The translations under genes and the position numbers were made by a program. The notes under the pieces are model-generated. The model searched no databases, was not told where the DNA came from, and saw only the letters and a list, made by a program, of their open reading frames with translations. Below, piece by piece: positions 38,320 through 49,589 of a DNA stretch of 64,000 nucleotides. How positions within the stretch are numbered: the stretch's first letter is position 1; each line of letters begins with the position of its first letter. The DNA lies in assembly GCA_964035575.1 (NCBI GenBank), contig OZ037841.1, positions 558,001 through 622,000 on the forward strand, written 5' to 3'. This stretch comes from Rhynchopus sp. YZ270_cl-10 (taxonomy: Eukaryota > Euglenozoa > Diplonemea > Diplonemida > Diplonemidae).

Positions 38320-40164
38320 TCACGATGCCAGCTTAACCTTCCCCATTAACAGCACTTCATCGTCTTCATCGAAGAACAGATCATCCCCTGCTGGCACATC
38401 GTTGTCACCCATCACCTCATCTTCATCGAACCCGTTGTTCTGGTCGAACTCATCAAGCTCGACTACGTCTCCGTTCGTTCTCTCCTTGCCCCCTCTTTTC
38501 CTTCTTCTCCACATCACCACTGCGATCACTATCAACACTACCACCACCGCCACACCCGCCACCACAAATTGAACGATACCTCCCCCTTTTGGCTCTGCCG
38601 GAGGTGATAGGTTGACTTCAGGAATATCTGTTTCTTTCTCACCCGGAAACTCTGCGGGAGCAACCGAAGGTGGTATGGCAGGAGCATCAGAAGGCGCCGT
38701 GGAGACAACCGATGCCATTGGTGCGGTTGATTCAGGGATATCGGTGGTGTCTTTTTTCGGGCATACGGCGGAGCTTGAGTTGTAGTGCACCTCACCAAAA
38801 CGCCCTCCCCACGAAACTGCAGAACCGTTTCGGAGAATCGCCGCAAATCCATCGCTCGAGGCTGCCAACGAGACCACTTCTTCCTCTAAAAACGCTGCAA
38901 CAGTTGACGAATCCCCTCCATGGTTTTTATCACCCCAGGTTAAAACACTGCCGTTCTCCCTTAAGGCTGCGAATGCTGCGTTATTTGCGACGACATGCAC
39001 AACATTGTTTCCTATCACCGGATGTGGTACATCCATGTGTCCTCCAAAAGAGGGGTGTCCCCAGGCTACCACCCGAGCATCTGATGTTAAAGCCGCGAAT
39101 GCGCGTTTTGTTGAGAACAAAATTTTCACCGGAGATCTAGCAAGGAGCGTTGCGACGCTGGTGGTATCCCCTCCGTGGTAGCCCCCTTCAAATGCTGGGG
39201 TGCGTTCCCAGGAAACCACTTTACCTTTGTAGGTTAATGCGGCAAAGGCGTGGGAAGTAGAGTAAATGGATTTGATACTGCTCAGATGAGAATGCACCGT
39301 CCTGCTGTCCCCACCACTGTCCGGGGAACCCCATGCTACAGCAATGTTATCTGCACGGAGTGCAAGAAACGCGCCTTCATTTTGAATGACATTCAGCATG
39401 GGGGCCCACAAAGAACTCCGTACCGTGGTTTGATCTGCATTTAAGGCTCCCCAGGTTACCACCCCACCTTGGTGGTTCACTGCAGCAAACCCATGGGGTC
39501 CTCCAAATATTTGCTTGACATTTCCCAATTTCGAGACAACCAGCGAGGAGTCACCACCGTCAGCACTGTCCCCCCAGGACACCACCTTTCTCCCTTTCGT
39601 TAACACAGCGAAAGCATTGTTTGAGGTTGCAATATCGACGATCGGGTCCGCTCCGTTGAGTAGAATGTTCACTAAATCGCCGCGGTGGTTTTTGATAGCG
39701 TTACCCCAGGTGTACAACGAGCCATCCTTTTTGACAGCCGCAAATGCACTGGTAGTGGAGGCAATAGAAACAACAGAGGAATTGTGGAGTTCTGGGTAGG
39801 AATCAGAGGCTCCATAGGCTGGGTTGCCCCAGACTGAAACATTCCCGGTATCATAATATAATGCGGCCGCAGAATGTTCAGAGCAAATGAGTGTTGTGTT
39901 ATGTCCTTGGCTTGCTTCTGCCAGCGCCGTTGCGTTTACACCACGCATTCCCCACGTCAAGACCGTACCATCTTCACAACGCATCGCGAACGAATCGATG
40001 GTACCACAAAGAGGTAAAGGGGGTGTAGTAGATGCATCTGTACTGCCATCAGTACCCCAGCCATCAGCATAGCAAAGCTGTGCGACGACCACGACAGACC
40101 ACAGACCGAAACGGAAGTTGGATAAAAAGGACCCCCTCTTGCGGTGCGCGTGTGGGTACATCAT
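38320..40164 (-). CDS. Type I membrane protein with RCC1-like repeat ectodomain
   Basis: Intronless, 614 residues. An N-terminal signal (hydrophobic SVVVVAQLCYADG after a basic start) is followed by about nine repeats of the RCC1-like type, each about 43-45 residues, pattern GGDSSxV...L..V..I....AFAAL...G.VVSWG. Then come a Ser/Pro/Thr-rich stalk (about residues 470-527), a transmembrane helix (about 528-551, IVQFVVAGVAVVVVLIVIAV), WRRRKRGG as stop-transfer, and a 60-residue acidic tail with many Asp/Glu. Several sequons support extracellular exposure of the repeats. A seven-blade or larger propeller is likely. Role unknown; adhesion or sensing is a guess. Confidence 0.85.
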   Translation of the reverse strand: MMYPHAHRKRGSFLSNFRFGLWSVVVVAQLCYADGWGTDGSTDASTTPPLPLCGTIDSFAMRCEDGTVLTWGMRGVNATALAEASQGHNTTLICSEHSAAALYYDTGNVSVWGNPAYGASDSYPELHNSSVVSIASTTSAFAAVKKDGSLYTWGNAIKNHRGDLVNILLNGADPIVDIATSNNAFAVLTKGRKVVSWGDSADGGDSSLVVSKLGNVKQIFGGPHGFAAVNHQGGVVTWGALNADQTTVRSSLWAPMLNVIQNEGAFLALRADNIAVAWGSPDSGGDSRTVHSHLSSIKSIYSTSHAFAALTYKGKVVSWERTPAFEGGYHGGDTTSVATLLARSPVKILFSTKRAFAALTSDARVVAWGHPSFGGHMDVPHPVIGNNVVHVVANNAAFAALRENGSVLTWGDKNHGGDSSTVAAFLEEEVVSLAASSDGFAAILRNGSAVSWGGRFGEVHYNSSSAVCPKKDTTDIPESTAPMASVVSTAPSDAPAIPPSVAPAEFPGEKETDIPEVNLSPPAEPKGGGIVQFVVAGVAVVVVLIVIAVVMWRRRKRGGKERTNGDVVELDEFDQNNGFDEDEVMGDNDVPAGDDLFFDEDDEVLLMGKVKLAS

Positions 40165-40489
40165 AAGGGAGAGGAAGGGTAGGGGTTGTTTGCTGAATAT
40201 GGTGTTGTGGATGAGCAGCCGGAGGGTTCATCTCAAAAAACAGTGGGGGGGGAAGGGGAAGGGGAAGGGGCCGTATTTATTTATTTTCGTGAGCAAAACC
40301 AAAACCAGGCCATGGACTAGGTAGGGGAAGGGACCGAGGTCTCTTCCCTAGTAGTGGGGCCATTCTGACAGGGGGAAATATGGGTGGAAAAAGAGATAGG
40401 GCAAAACGCCTCTGATATGCAGCCAGTGAGGATCCGTGGGGTTATCGAACACCCGGACTGTGCTGTTTTGCAGGAAAAAACTATTTCAT

Positions 40490-40782
40490 TTACTGGGGGG
40501 GGGGGGGCGAATAAGAGATGTGGCATCTCTTATTAGGCGAACGGACGAGCCAAAAATAAAAATTTTTTTTTGGGGGGGAAAAAGCAAAAAGACATTTTCG
40601 CCGGAGGCAAAAAAAATTTTTTGACCACTTTTTTGCCAGACCGGGTAGACAGGGTAAAATTTCAAAATGTTTTTTCGAGATAAAACCCTGGCGCATTCAA
40701 AAAAAAAAAAAAAAAAATACCCCAAAATCTCAACCTGATCTCTTATTCACCCCTGATCTCTTATTCGCCCCCCCCCCAGTAA
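40490..40782. mobile_element. Inverted-repeat element with GAATAAGAGAT words
   Basis: Left end TTACTGGGGGGG leading to CGAATAAGAGAT, right end ATCTCTTATTCG then CCCCCCCAGTAA. Extra copies of ATCTCTTATT lie just inside both ends. The centre is A-rich, with no coding frame of note. Directly left of it, 40400-40460 is an S1 remnant (GGGGTTATCGAACACCC). Confidence 0.65.
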
Positions 40783-42241
40783 CGCGAAAGGTCTCGTACA
40801 AAAAATCCTGAAGAAAAAAAAAAGATTTTTCAGATCCTTAATCCCACTACTGAAATTAAGGATTGTGTACAATTTGGGTGCAAAAATTTTGACCATAGAG
40901 GAGCACAAACCTTGAGTCGCTAATTTGGGGGGATAAAAAGAAGTAAAAGTGTTCATGAAATCTGGGGGGAGCAGGGAGGGAAGGGGTTGTATGGGTGGTC
41001 TGGTAAGTGCCCGTACCGTACCGTGAACAGGGGCGGTTCTCAAGCACTCGTGACCAGTAGAAAAATATTATTTGAAATACAAAGCCCTCTCGTGGCAGTG
41101 TACCTTATAGAATACCTTCTATTCTGCTGAAAGAAGGTACATAGAAATGGATAGGAAGGTATATAGGGGAAAAAACACATATTTTTTATGTTGCAATCAC
41201 CATGGCATAGGCAAGAAGTAGTCGGCAGTACAACTTCGAGCCAAGGTTTTTTGTAACTAGTTTTTTGAAGAAAAAAAGTGCAGGAAAATAACGAAAAGAC
41301 AAGATAAATAGTTCGTAAGATGTGCCAAGACTGTCATGATGTTTTTGAGACATGAATGTATCTACACACATCTTGCTAGATGCAATAAAAACAAAAACAA
41401 AAAAAAGACAACCGAACCATGTTCGGAGGAATGGGATGGGGTGTAGTGGGTGGGAAGCAAATTATGAAACGATAAAAAAAAGAAAAAGTATCTCCGGGAC
41501 GAGAACCCGGGCTAGTAAAAAGTAGTAAATTAAAACAAAAAAAAAAAAATGGCGTCCAAGGCACACAAAGCGCTGGGTTTAGTTGTCGTTGAGCTCGCTC
41601 GATCCCAAGGAGACTCAACTGCGTGGGTAGGACACGTGTGACTCTGTAGTCCCAAAGAAAAGGGGATTGTAGGATCACAAGGCACACCGATGAGAACATA
41701 CGCGACTTCGAAAGGCTTATGTGCCTCGCTGGTCACGTGGAATAGAAAAAGAATAAAAGAAATAGTAGGATCGCTAGGTAGGTACAGTTGTTTCGTTGAT
41801 TGCAAAAAGAAACAAAAAAAGAAATTAGAAAATAAAGAATAAATGTACCATTCGCCATATCAACACCGACGACAGTATTGGTATTTAGCTACTCGACAAA
41901 AAGGTATTCGCTTGACAAACTTACGTCATTGTGAAATTTAGCATTCCCTGATCGGACGTACGTTCCTCAGGAATAAAACTAGTTCCAGGATATCTACTGC
42001 TACTGTTTTGTGATAAAAAATTTTGTACGATTATGTGACAAAGAAGAAGGGTTAAAAAAAAAACAAAGAACAAATTCGTCAGAAAGAAAAAAGGTTGAAA
42101 TATGCTATCTCTCGTGTACTTAGCGAGAGTCAGAATACTACACACAGACACGGGTTAAAACTACCCGAACGGTGTACAGATGAATAGATGAAAGACAAGG
42201 CACACCAAAGCACGTCAAGTAGGTGCTCCACCTCTACCTCT
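40783..42241. other. Spacer with P and H2 repeats
   Basis: P copy at 41070-41105 (TTGAAATACAAAGCCCTCTC, then GTGGCAGTGTACC), a loose H2 copy near 41318-41375, and a CCGGGTTCTCGTCCCGG hairpin on minus near 41490-41508 followed by T residues. No tRNA can be completed around it and no exon is recognised. Confidence 0.45.
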
Positions 42242-43827
42242 CTACACAGAGACGTTGCTGTGCTCGTTGGGTACATTCTGAGTAGGAGATTCAGGCTCTT
42301 TGGTCGTTTGTTTCCTTGACACACAGCACACCACGAGCACCACAGCCGCAATCGCAACAAGACCCACACCGACACTGATACCGACAATGGCACCCACAGC
42401 AAGCTCGTCGTCTGAATCAGATGGTGCTGCTGTGGAGGAAATACACGCGTACACAGTCCCCGTGCGGACCCTCGTGTACCCACCTAAGCAGGACAGCGGC
42501 ACACACTCACCCGCGTCTGTGGGGTATACCTGGCTCACACCAGGCACAGTCGGACACTGCAACGCATCTACAGAGGCAAGCCCTGCAGACAGCACATCCC
42601 CAAGGCCCAGGTCAGACGCCTGCACCTTCTCCGAGAGGCGTGCTGCCACGTCCATTGCAGCCACGTCAAGCAGCGGCATGTCCGACACAGACACAAACAC
42701 GTTCAGCGACCCGCACTCCTCACGCACGTCCGTCACAGTCCCACCCACAAGGTCTACTACAAGCTCACCGACACGTGCACCCTTCCCAGAGCTACCGTCG
42801 CACGCAACGTCGAACGTTGCGTGCACCACATCCGACACCCTCGTCTCGCTCACCACACAGATGTGTGCACGGCGTCCGCTGGCAGCGTCAAAGGGCTTCA
42901 CGAAGCCGTCCCCACACGTGCAGTGTCCGTTGTCCTTGCATGTTGCCGCAGTGTCGCCGTGCTGCTTGCACTGTGCATCAGAGGTGCACCATGTCATAGC
43001 TGCGCTGCTAGGCGCTTCAGTGGTTGGCACCGAGTTCGGCGCTTTCGAGGGAGTCGGCACTGAGGTTGGTTCTGCGGTCGTTACTGTCGTGTTCTGTGTC
43101 TGGGGTGATGGAGAGCAGCAGGCATAGAGTTGCATCCGTACGAGAACAGAACCTTCTTGTTTCCAGACACCGACTTCAAGCTTGCAATCATAACGACATG
43201 CGTCTGTGCGCGAAAGCTCTGTTTGGTGACGGTCTTGTGCTCACCACTGACACTCGACTCCGTATGCCCATCGACGCTTACGATGAAATCGCCATCAAAG
43301 TCGTTCAAGTAGTTCACCATAAACGTGCCGTCACAGTAGACAGTCCAGAACGTGTCGTCAATTTCATCGCGAAGGACGCTGTCCACGATGGCTCTTTTCG
43401 GAAGTTCAGATGGTGTTTCAGTCGGCACTGAGGTTGGTTCTGCGGTCGTTACTGTCGTGTTCTGTGTCTGGGGTGATGGAAGAGCAGCAGGCATAGAGTT
43501 GCAGCCGTACGAGAACAGAACCTTCTTGTTTCCAGACATCGACTTCAATCTTGCAATCATAACGACATGCGTCTGTGCGCGAAAGCTCTGTTTGGTGACG
43601 GTCCTGTGCTCACCACTGACACTCGACTCCGTATGCCCATCGACGCTGACGATGAAATCGCCATCAAAGTCGTTCAAGTAGTTCACCATAAACGTGCCGT
43701 CACAGTAGACAGTCCAAAACGTGTCGTCAATTTCATCGCGAAGGACGGTGTCTACGATGCCGCTGCTTTTGTCAAGGTTGTGCACACCAGCGTGCAGCGC
43801 CATGGCTGCCACAAGCACTAAATTCAT
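42242..43827 (-). CDS. Surface protein with duplicated domain, frameshifted
   Basis: Begins MNLVLVAAMALHAGVH, a clear signal peptide (the frame is open further upstream, but this start gives the signal). Two near-identical copies of a roughly 100-residue module follow (RDEIDDTFWTVYCDGTF, NYLNDFDGDFIVSVDG, VLFSYGCNSMPAAL), separated by a Thr/Pro-rich linker. After the second module the frame is lost: copy 2 lacks one A near 43111 (GATGGAGAGC against GATGGAAGAGC). In the shifted frame the protein continues with another Thr/Pro linker, an EGF-like Cys cluster (CTSDAQCKQHGD, CKDNGHCTCGDGF), a long ectodomain, and a transmembrane helix (AVGAIVGISVGVGLVAIAAV) with a short tail. Either a recent lesion in a host gene or a sequencing error. 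Confidence 0.75.
43053..43755 (-). repeat. Tandem duplication inside the surface-protein gene
   Basis: Segments 43053-43386 and 43421-43755 are nearly identical (a handful of substitutions and the one-base gap), offset by 368 bp with a 34-bp spacer. High identity implies recent duplication or ongoing conversion. Confidence 0.9.
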
Positions 43828-44640
43828 GGTGTGGAGAGTGTGGTGCAAAGGTGTATGATTTATCTGTGATGGGGTGGGGTACACGCAGGCAGTAACCAGA
43901 TCGGTGTTATCGGTTTTCTTGCTAAAATAAATTTAGACAGAGTTGTTGAGATAAAAGGGTGTAGGCAGAAGGGCGAGAAAAAACAAGGAGAACATAATCG
44001 TTTATTTAGCGTTAGGGGTGGTGGTGGTGGTGGTGGTGGTGGTGGGGAGGGTGTTAGAATGGAGGGGGGAAAGAAAAAGGTAGGGCAAGAAGGGTATTAG
44101 CCTCTCGTGTTTAGTCACCTCAAAGAAAAGGGGGTTATTTTGAGTGGTATACGAATGTGTTGTGTCACAGCCTCGAGAATGTATGCACACAATTTGGTGG
44201 CGAGAACGAAAAATTTTTTGGCGATCGTGGACAGAACCTTTTTTGCGTTGTCCTTTCTTTTGGCGGTCACCACATTGTTTTCAAAAAAAATACCCGCGAT
44301 TTAGGGTAAATCGCGCGATCGCCATCAAATTGTGTAAAAAAAATATTTTTTGTTTTGTTGTGGCTAGTGGGGGCGAGAAGAATGGGTAGAGGGGGGAACT
44401 GATATGCAAACAAAAGAGACGTTGAAAGTGACAACGCCTGACCGGACAAAAACAGGCCGGCGCAGGACAAACTGCTTCTCCAAAACGAGGGGTCATCGAA
44501 TGCCACCATCAGAGCCAACAAAAAAAAAAATCTGAGAGTGAAAGAGACAGAGAGAGAGATTATACTTTGCTCTCTGGGGGGGGGGGGGAAATACTCTCAA
44601 GAGCCGAGGCAGGCTTCGCGCTAACTTTTGGAAAAAAATC
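43828..44640. other. Spacer with S1 copy and GGT microsatellite
   Basis: GGT repeat at 44019-44045, a partial H1 (GCCTCTCGTGTTTAGTCACC) at 44100-44120, and an S1 copy at 44410-44515 (GTTGAAAGTGACAACGCC, GGGGTCATCGAATGCC). No gene recognised. Confidence 0.5.
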
Positions 44641-45700
44641 TGAAAAATCGTGCTCCGGGCCCAAAAAAACGTACCTCAAATAGGGTTACGTCTGGGGGTG
44701 AAAAAACAGTGTTTTGTGGCATTTCCGAGCCAATCCCGCGCTGTGGTGGGGCATATTCGGAAAAATGGACAAATTTTTAGTGACTTAAATTTTCACAAAA
44801 TATGAACCCATACTCCTAAACAACGGTCATTTTCAGTATGAAACCCCCAATTTAGATGGAATTGTGGTGTTTTTGACTGTGAAGGCAGGTAGCGCCGCAG
44901 GCGCACGGTACCCAACCTTTTTCTTTTCCCTTTTCTCTGCTTTCTTTTGATTGCGCGAGCCGATTGCTCTCCACGGTGGGGTCACATGTGTGTGCGAAAA
45001 CGCTCTAAAGTACCCGTACTCTGAACTATGAGATTCCTCTGGTTCTAGTAAAGAAACCCCGTCTCAAAAAGTGCGTAAATATCCTTTTTTCCGCCCAAGA
45101 GGTCGTTTTGTTGCATTTCCGAACCAATCCCGGCTTGTGGTGGGGGATATACGGAAAAATGGACAAAATTTCAGTGACTTAAATTTTCAGAAAATATGAA
45201 CCCATGCCGTAAGCAAGGGTCATTTTCAGTCTGAAATCCCAACTTGGCGTAAAATTGTGTTTTGACTGGAAACACCAATGTACTGAAGAAGCTATGGGGT
45301 TTCTGTAACCACAGAGGAGAGTGAGAACAAAAACCAGGACGGTTGTGGCCTCGGAGGGGGTGCCGCCCTCACACAGTGAGGGTGGAGACTGTTCAGCAGC
45401 GCATTGTCGTACTCAACAGAAAATGAACACTGTACATAAGTACATCATATTTAGAAATAAAGTAGGGTAGGGAACAGGTAGCGCCGCAGGCGCACGGTAC
45501 CCAACTTTTTTCTTTTTTTCTTTTCCCTTTTCTCTGCTTTCTTTTGATTGCGCGAGCCGATTGCTCTCCACGGTGGGGTCACATGTGTGTACAAAAACAC
45601 TCTAAAGTACCCTTACTGTGCAATATGAGATTCTCTGGTTTTCTTAAGGAAACCCCGGTTTGCAAAAAAAAAACGTACCACAAAAATATCCAAAAATCCC
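44641..45700 (+). repeat. R3-R1 tandem duplication
   Basis: Two units in the same order. R3 is at 44707-44870 and 45107-45258, the R1 hairpin GCGCCGCAGGCGC with ACGGTACCC at 44887 and 45478, then GCGCGAGCCGATTGCTCTCC and ACGGTGGGGTCACATGTGTG at 44955 and 45551. The second unit has about 200 extra bases between R3 and R1. No coding frame is conserved between units. Confidence 0.7.
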
Positions 45701-46204
45701 GGGCCAAGGGCCAAAAATTAGCGCAAAGCCTGCAGCCGAGGGGGGGGTTTTTTTTTTTGCGGCGGCGAGAAGTGCTTAAGTTCTTGGGTAGGCTCTGTAC
45801 ACAATATTGGCGTTTTTGTTACATCGAGTTTTTTCCCCCAAAATTTTGTTGTCCGTCCCTTCCCCCTTTGGCCAGCAAAAACAAAAAAGAACAAAAGTAT
45901 TTCAACATATGCATTCAATATTGGAAGAACAAAAAAAAGGGGGCAGAAAATTAACGCCGACGTTGGAAAAAATAAATACCGTGATTGGCTTTTATACAGA
46001 CTACGTGTTGTCTTCTTTCACAGAAAAAAAATTAAAATTTAGCACAAAACTACCATCGCATAACACAAAGGACACACTGTTGTCACGATCTCTACAGCTA
46101 ATGTGTTGTGGTGGGGTTTTCGTGGGAGGTGCATGGAGGCTTCGCAGGTATTCGGCAAAAAAGAAAAAAACAAAACAAAAAATCGACGGACGAGAATGAT
46201 AAAG
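45701..46204. other. Unassigned spacer
   Basis: Moderately GC-rich start, then A-rich. Open frames on both strands show no recognisable product. Confidence 0.4.
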
Positions 46205-47584
46205 TTAACCCTTTAGACCCCAAGCCATTTTTTGGACCCACTTTTGAGTTTTGGTTTTTGGGGCTCTCCAACCGGTAAAGGGACCCCAGATGCAAATTTT
46301 TGATCGTACCTGGCCGCAATTGAAAGATTTTGAACACGGCTTTCAATTCCATTTTTTTAAGTTTTTTTTCGAAAAAAAATGTTATCCCCAAAATGAGGTG
46401 AGCATAAAATTGACCTTTTGATTTTTTACTCTCTCTACCTGCCGAGACAACCCTAGTAAATTATTGCCGCCCAAAAACTGCTTTATTTGAAAGATTCGCC
46501 ACAAAATCTTTTCAAAGAAAAAAAAAATCGAGCAAAAAGTCCTAGTAGAACCCAACTTAGATGAGTGTAGCTCTGTTAGCAGCATGTCTAAAGATCGATT
46601 TCCCTAACGATTTACACTGAAACACCACTACACAACGTAAAAGTGCATTTTTTTCACGTTTTTGGGCATCTACAGGTCCGAAACACCCCCAGAATGGGTC
46701 AGAACGACCCTGTGTGCCGAAAATTCACAAAAAAAGCACCCTAAAATACGAAAAAATAGTGAAAACCCGGTTTATAGTGTGTTTTGGGTGGGAATAAGGC
46801 AAAGGATAGTCAGAAAAAACAGTGATTTTGGTGGTGGTTCTCACGGACTTCCAAAGTGCACTCAGATGCACAAAAGTTTTCGATTCTTGCTTCTTTTGAC
46901 AGATTTGACATCAAATCTTTCCAAAAATGTGAAAATCTTTTCCCGAAAATGAGTAGAACCCCACTTATCAACCCTACTCGCCTTACGACCTTAGCAACGT
47001 TAAAACCCATGATTTTGGTGGTAAAATCTCACCAAAATCCGAGGATATCATAGATGCAATAAAGTTTTCGCTTTTTGCGTATTTTGAAAGATGCGAACGA
47101 AATCTTTCCACACAAAAAAAGTGTTTTCACGAAAACGAGTAGAAAATTTTTGATCACATGGAGGCTCTGAAAAGTGACCTTTTTTCAGTACTTTTTCACG
47201 CTCCCCGGCATCCAAGGAAAACCCAGATGCATAAAAGTGTTCTTAGATGGCGTATTTTGAAAGATCGGTGAAAAATCTTTCAAAATATAAAAAAATGTTT
47301 TTCTGAAAATGAGTAGAACCCCAGTAATCGCCTAGTAGTATTAGGAGGGTTATTTCAGGGGGTGTTGGTCAAAAAACAGTATTTTCCGTGGCGGTCCCGC
47401 CTTCCCCCCAGCATCCAAATAAATACCCGATGCACAAAACTTTTCGATTCTTGCTTATTTTGAAAGATCAGGGCGAAATCTTTCAAAATATAAAAAATGT
47501 TTTTACGAAAATGAGTAGAACTTTTCCCATTGCTCGTCGGGATTTGCTTGGACATATATGTCCATCTGGGGTCTAAAGGGTTAA
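46205..47584. mobile_element. piggyBac-type non-autonomous element (MITE)
   Basis: Bounded by TTAA on both sides (46205-46208, 47581-47584). Inverted termini are CCCTTTAGACCCC on both. The right end continues inward with GGACATATATGTCC, the same subterminal palindrome as the transposase-bearing copy at 15868. The interior is about five degenerate repeats of roughly 180 bp, each with CCAGATGCA, TTTTGAAAGATC...AAATCTTTC and ACGAAAATGAGTAGAACC. No transposase is encoded, so mobility would depend on a piggyBac enzyme. TTAA target duplication is a defining trait of that superfamily. Confidence 0.85.
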
Positions 47585-48095
47585 TAGTTAATAGTGGAAA
47601 AACGCTATGTATAGACACACCCCCACACGACAAACACAACAGCTGGACACTGGGTTGGTAATTGTTTCCCACGATCCAATTGGGCATCCAAAACAAAAAA
47701 AGAGAACAAACTGACAGATATGCCTTTGCTGTGTACACAACACACTGGGCTCGGCTAATGCACCGCTTTTTTGGAACTACCCACAACTTTCAACACAAAA
47801 AAATGGTTAATATTCAGGGAAATTCGTACCTGACTTTCAAAAACACACCACACAAAGGAAATGAGTAATGTAGTAAGGTATGTGCACTCCTCACGTCACC
47901 ACGATACGGTGACACCAACAACGCAAAAACACTTCTCATGGAATGCACTACAAACCACCCCCCCACACCTTTTGGGCAATATTCTGTACAAGAATCACCC
48001 CCATTATCAAACACACCCTCCCCATCCCTGCAATTTTCTGCAACACTACCTCTCTCTCCCTCTCTCTCCCCCCCACAACCGCTTTCCTTTCCCAC
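47585..48095. other. 3' spacer of the TLDc gene
   Basis: C-rich low complexity toward the gene and A-rich beyond. Nothing recognisable. Confidence 0.4.
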
Positions 48096-49589
48096 CTACC
48101 CCTGCAGGCAACAGACGTGATGCGCTGGATCGGTTTCATGCCAGGTACACAGTTTTAGGTCACGACAGAATGTTTCCTCCCATGTTGTGCTGGCGACTGC
48201 GTGGACAGGTTGGAACATATCATTTGCCTTAGAGCTGCAGGTTACAAAGGTCTCCTGCACCTCTGCCGTATTGGGGGACTCTCTGACCGGCGAGCACATC
48301 TCATCCGACACTTCGAAGCTCCACACCTCTATGTATGCTATCGTGAACCTCGCCTCGCTGCTGTGCGGTGTCCCCGCTGAGAGGGTGGAGTCCTCACGAC
48401 GTACTGTGTTGCCTTCTGTTGGCTTCGCGTTCGGTTCGACACTATCAAAATGAGACGCCGCAAGAACCGGAGAATTGAAGGTGGCGCTTGCTCCAGTGCG
48501 TCCCTGCTTTAGATCGCCTCCAATAATTAATGCAGGCAGTCCGTTCATATCCCCCCCAACCACAATCGAACCATCAGTCAAAGTTGAAAGAAAGCAGTGC
48601 AACCCGCCCGCCACCTCCATCCCATCTTCATCTTCAACAGGAACCCAACGAAACGGTTCAAGCTTTCCATTGATGAAGCGCCAGACATATGTTTCGCCTC
48701 CCCCTTGCGATAGCCCTGTCTTTTGAAAATCAGGCGACGTCGTAATGAAACACCCAAACACATCGTCGTCCGTTGTTTTGAGCACCACCATCTTCTCTCC
48801 TGAGACCGCAGCCAGCTTTCGCTTTAATGTAGACAACAAAAAACCGTGCTCATCCGCCGAAAAGACAAGACTCCATTTCATCCACTTCAAATGCGATGGC
48901 AGCGAATCAACCAACATATGCATTTGACATGGTGAGAGACACGTGAACGGGGTCACCTTCTTTGCAGGCGGAGGATCACGCAACTTCTGAGCCGACAGCA
49001 ACGGGGTTTGCGGAATCGGCATGATCAACTTTGTTTTATCCAACCAGCACCCACACCCTGGGGGCACCCACCCCGCCTCTCCACCTACCCCCGGAACCAA
49101 TCTATCCCCCGTATTAGCTGCTGTCACACGAACCGGGTGATGAGACCGCATCTCCTTTGGTGGGAGTGTCGATGAATTGCGTGGTATCTTCAATATCACA
49201 CCAGGGTAGTGAGGGTTCCTCGCCTGACTCTTCGACAGCGTAGAGGTGCGGACAGACCCAGCACTCAACAGACCTGTCTCGGAGTGGATGCTCAAATTCA
49301 ATACGTCGCTTCCGGTAAGGGATGCTGACAGCGTGCCTACGTCGGGTGTGCAGAGCTCCATTTCTGGGGGTGCGTCTTTTTGGTGTTCCATCCCAGAGCC
49401 GACAGGGGACATTAGCATGTTCTTAGGTGTCGTGACATTAGTGACCGGTACCCCCAAAGGGCTGGTCGGATCTGTCGTCTCCGGTTCCGCGTCGGTCACC
49501 CGAAGTGTGGTGGGAAGAGTGGAGGTTGGTGTTGCCTCTCTCTCCTCGTGTTCTGGGTCACCAAAGATGGCATCCCACAGACCGAGCAT
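48096..49589 (-). CDS. TLDc-domain (OXR1-like) protein
   Basis: A 497-residue frame. The N-terminal 220 residues are Ser/Thr/Pro-rich and look disordered. A TLDc domain spans about 225-427: LKWMKWSLVFSADEHGFLL, STLKRK, KMVVLKTTDDDVFGCFITT, the GGGETYVWRF strand, GSIVVGG, ALIIGGDLKQGRTGASATFN and the closing FTIAYIEVWSFEV. The family (OXR1, NCOA7, TBC1D24) is linked to oxidative-stress protection and regulation of the V-ATPase. The ATG follows a CAG acceptor-like TTATTTTCAGGGCGCC. A small upstream exon, 49793-49770 (MSHLGTVK, then GTTGAT), would splice in frame, so the true N-terminus may be longer. No LysM or GRAM domain is seen. Confidence 0.82.
   Translation of the reverse strand: MLGLWDAIFGDPEHEEREATPTSTLPTTLRVTDAEPETTDPTSPLGVPVTNVTTPKNMLMSPVGSGMEHQKDAPPEMELCTPDVGTLSASLTGSDVLNLSIHSETGLLSAGSVRTSTLSKSQARNPHYPGVILKIPRNSSTLPPKEMRSHHPVRVTAANTGDRLVPGVGGEAGWVPPGCGCWLDKTKLIMPIPQTPLLSAQKLRDPPPAKKVTPFTCLSPCQMHMLVDSLPSHLKWMKWSLVFSADEHGFLLSTLKRKLAAVSGEKMVVLKTTDDDVFGCFITTSPDFQKTGLSQGGGETYVWRFINGKLEPFRWVPVEDEDGMEVAGGLHCFLSTLTDGSIVVGGDMNGLPALIIGGDLKQGRTGASATFNSPVLAASHFDSVEPNAKPTEGNTVRREDSTLSAGTPHSSEARFTIAYIEVWSFEVSDEMCSPVRESPNTAEVQETFVTCSSKANDMFQPVHAVASTTWEETFCRDLKLCTWHETDPAHHVCCLQG

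Noticed and set aside
41485-41515. tRNA-like T arm CCGGGTTCTCGTCCCGG on minus followed by T residues
   Set aside because: The loop lacks the conserved purine-A of the TPsiC loop, and no matching acceptor, D or anticodon arms can be found upstream.
44019-44045. GGT repeat as a possible poly-Gly or poly-Thr coding tract
   Set aside because: Simple microsatellite between genes with no frame extending into conserved sequence.
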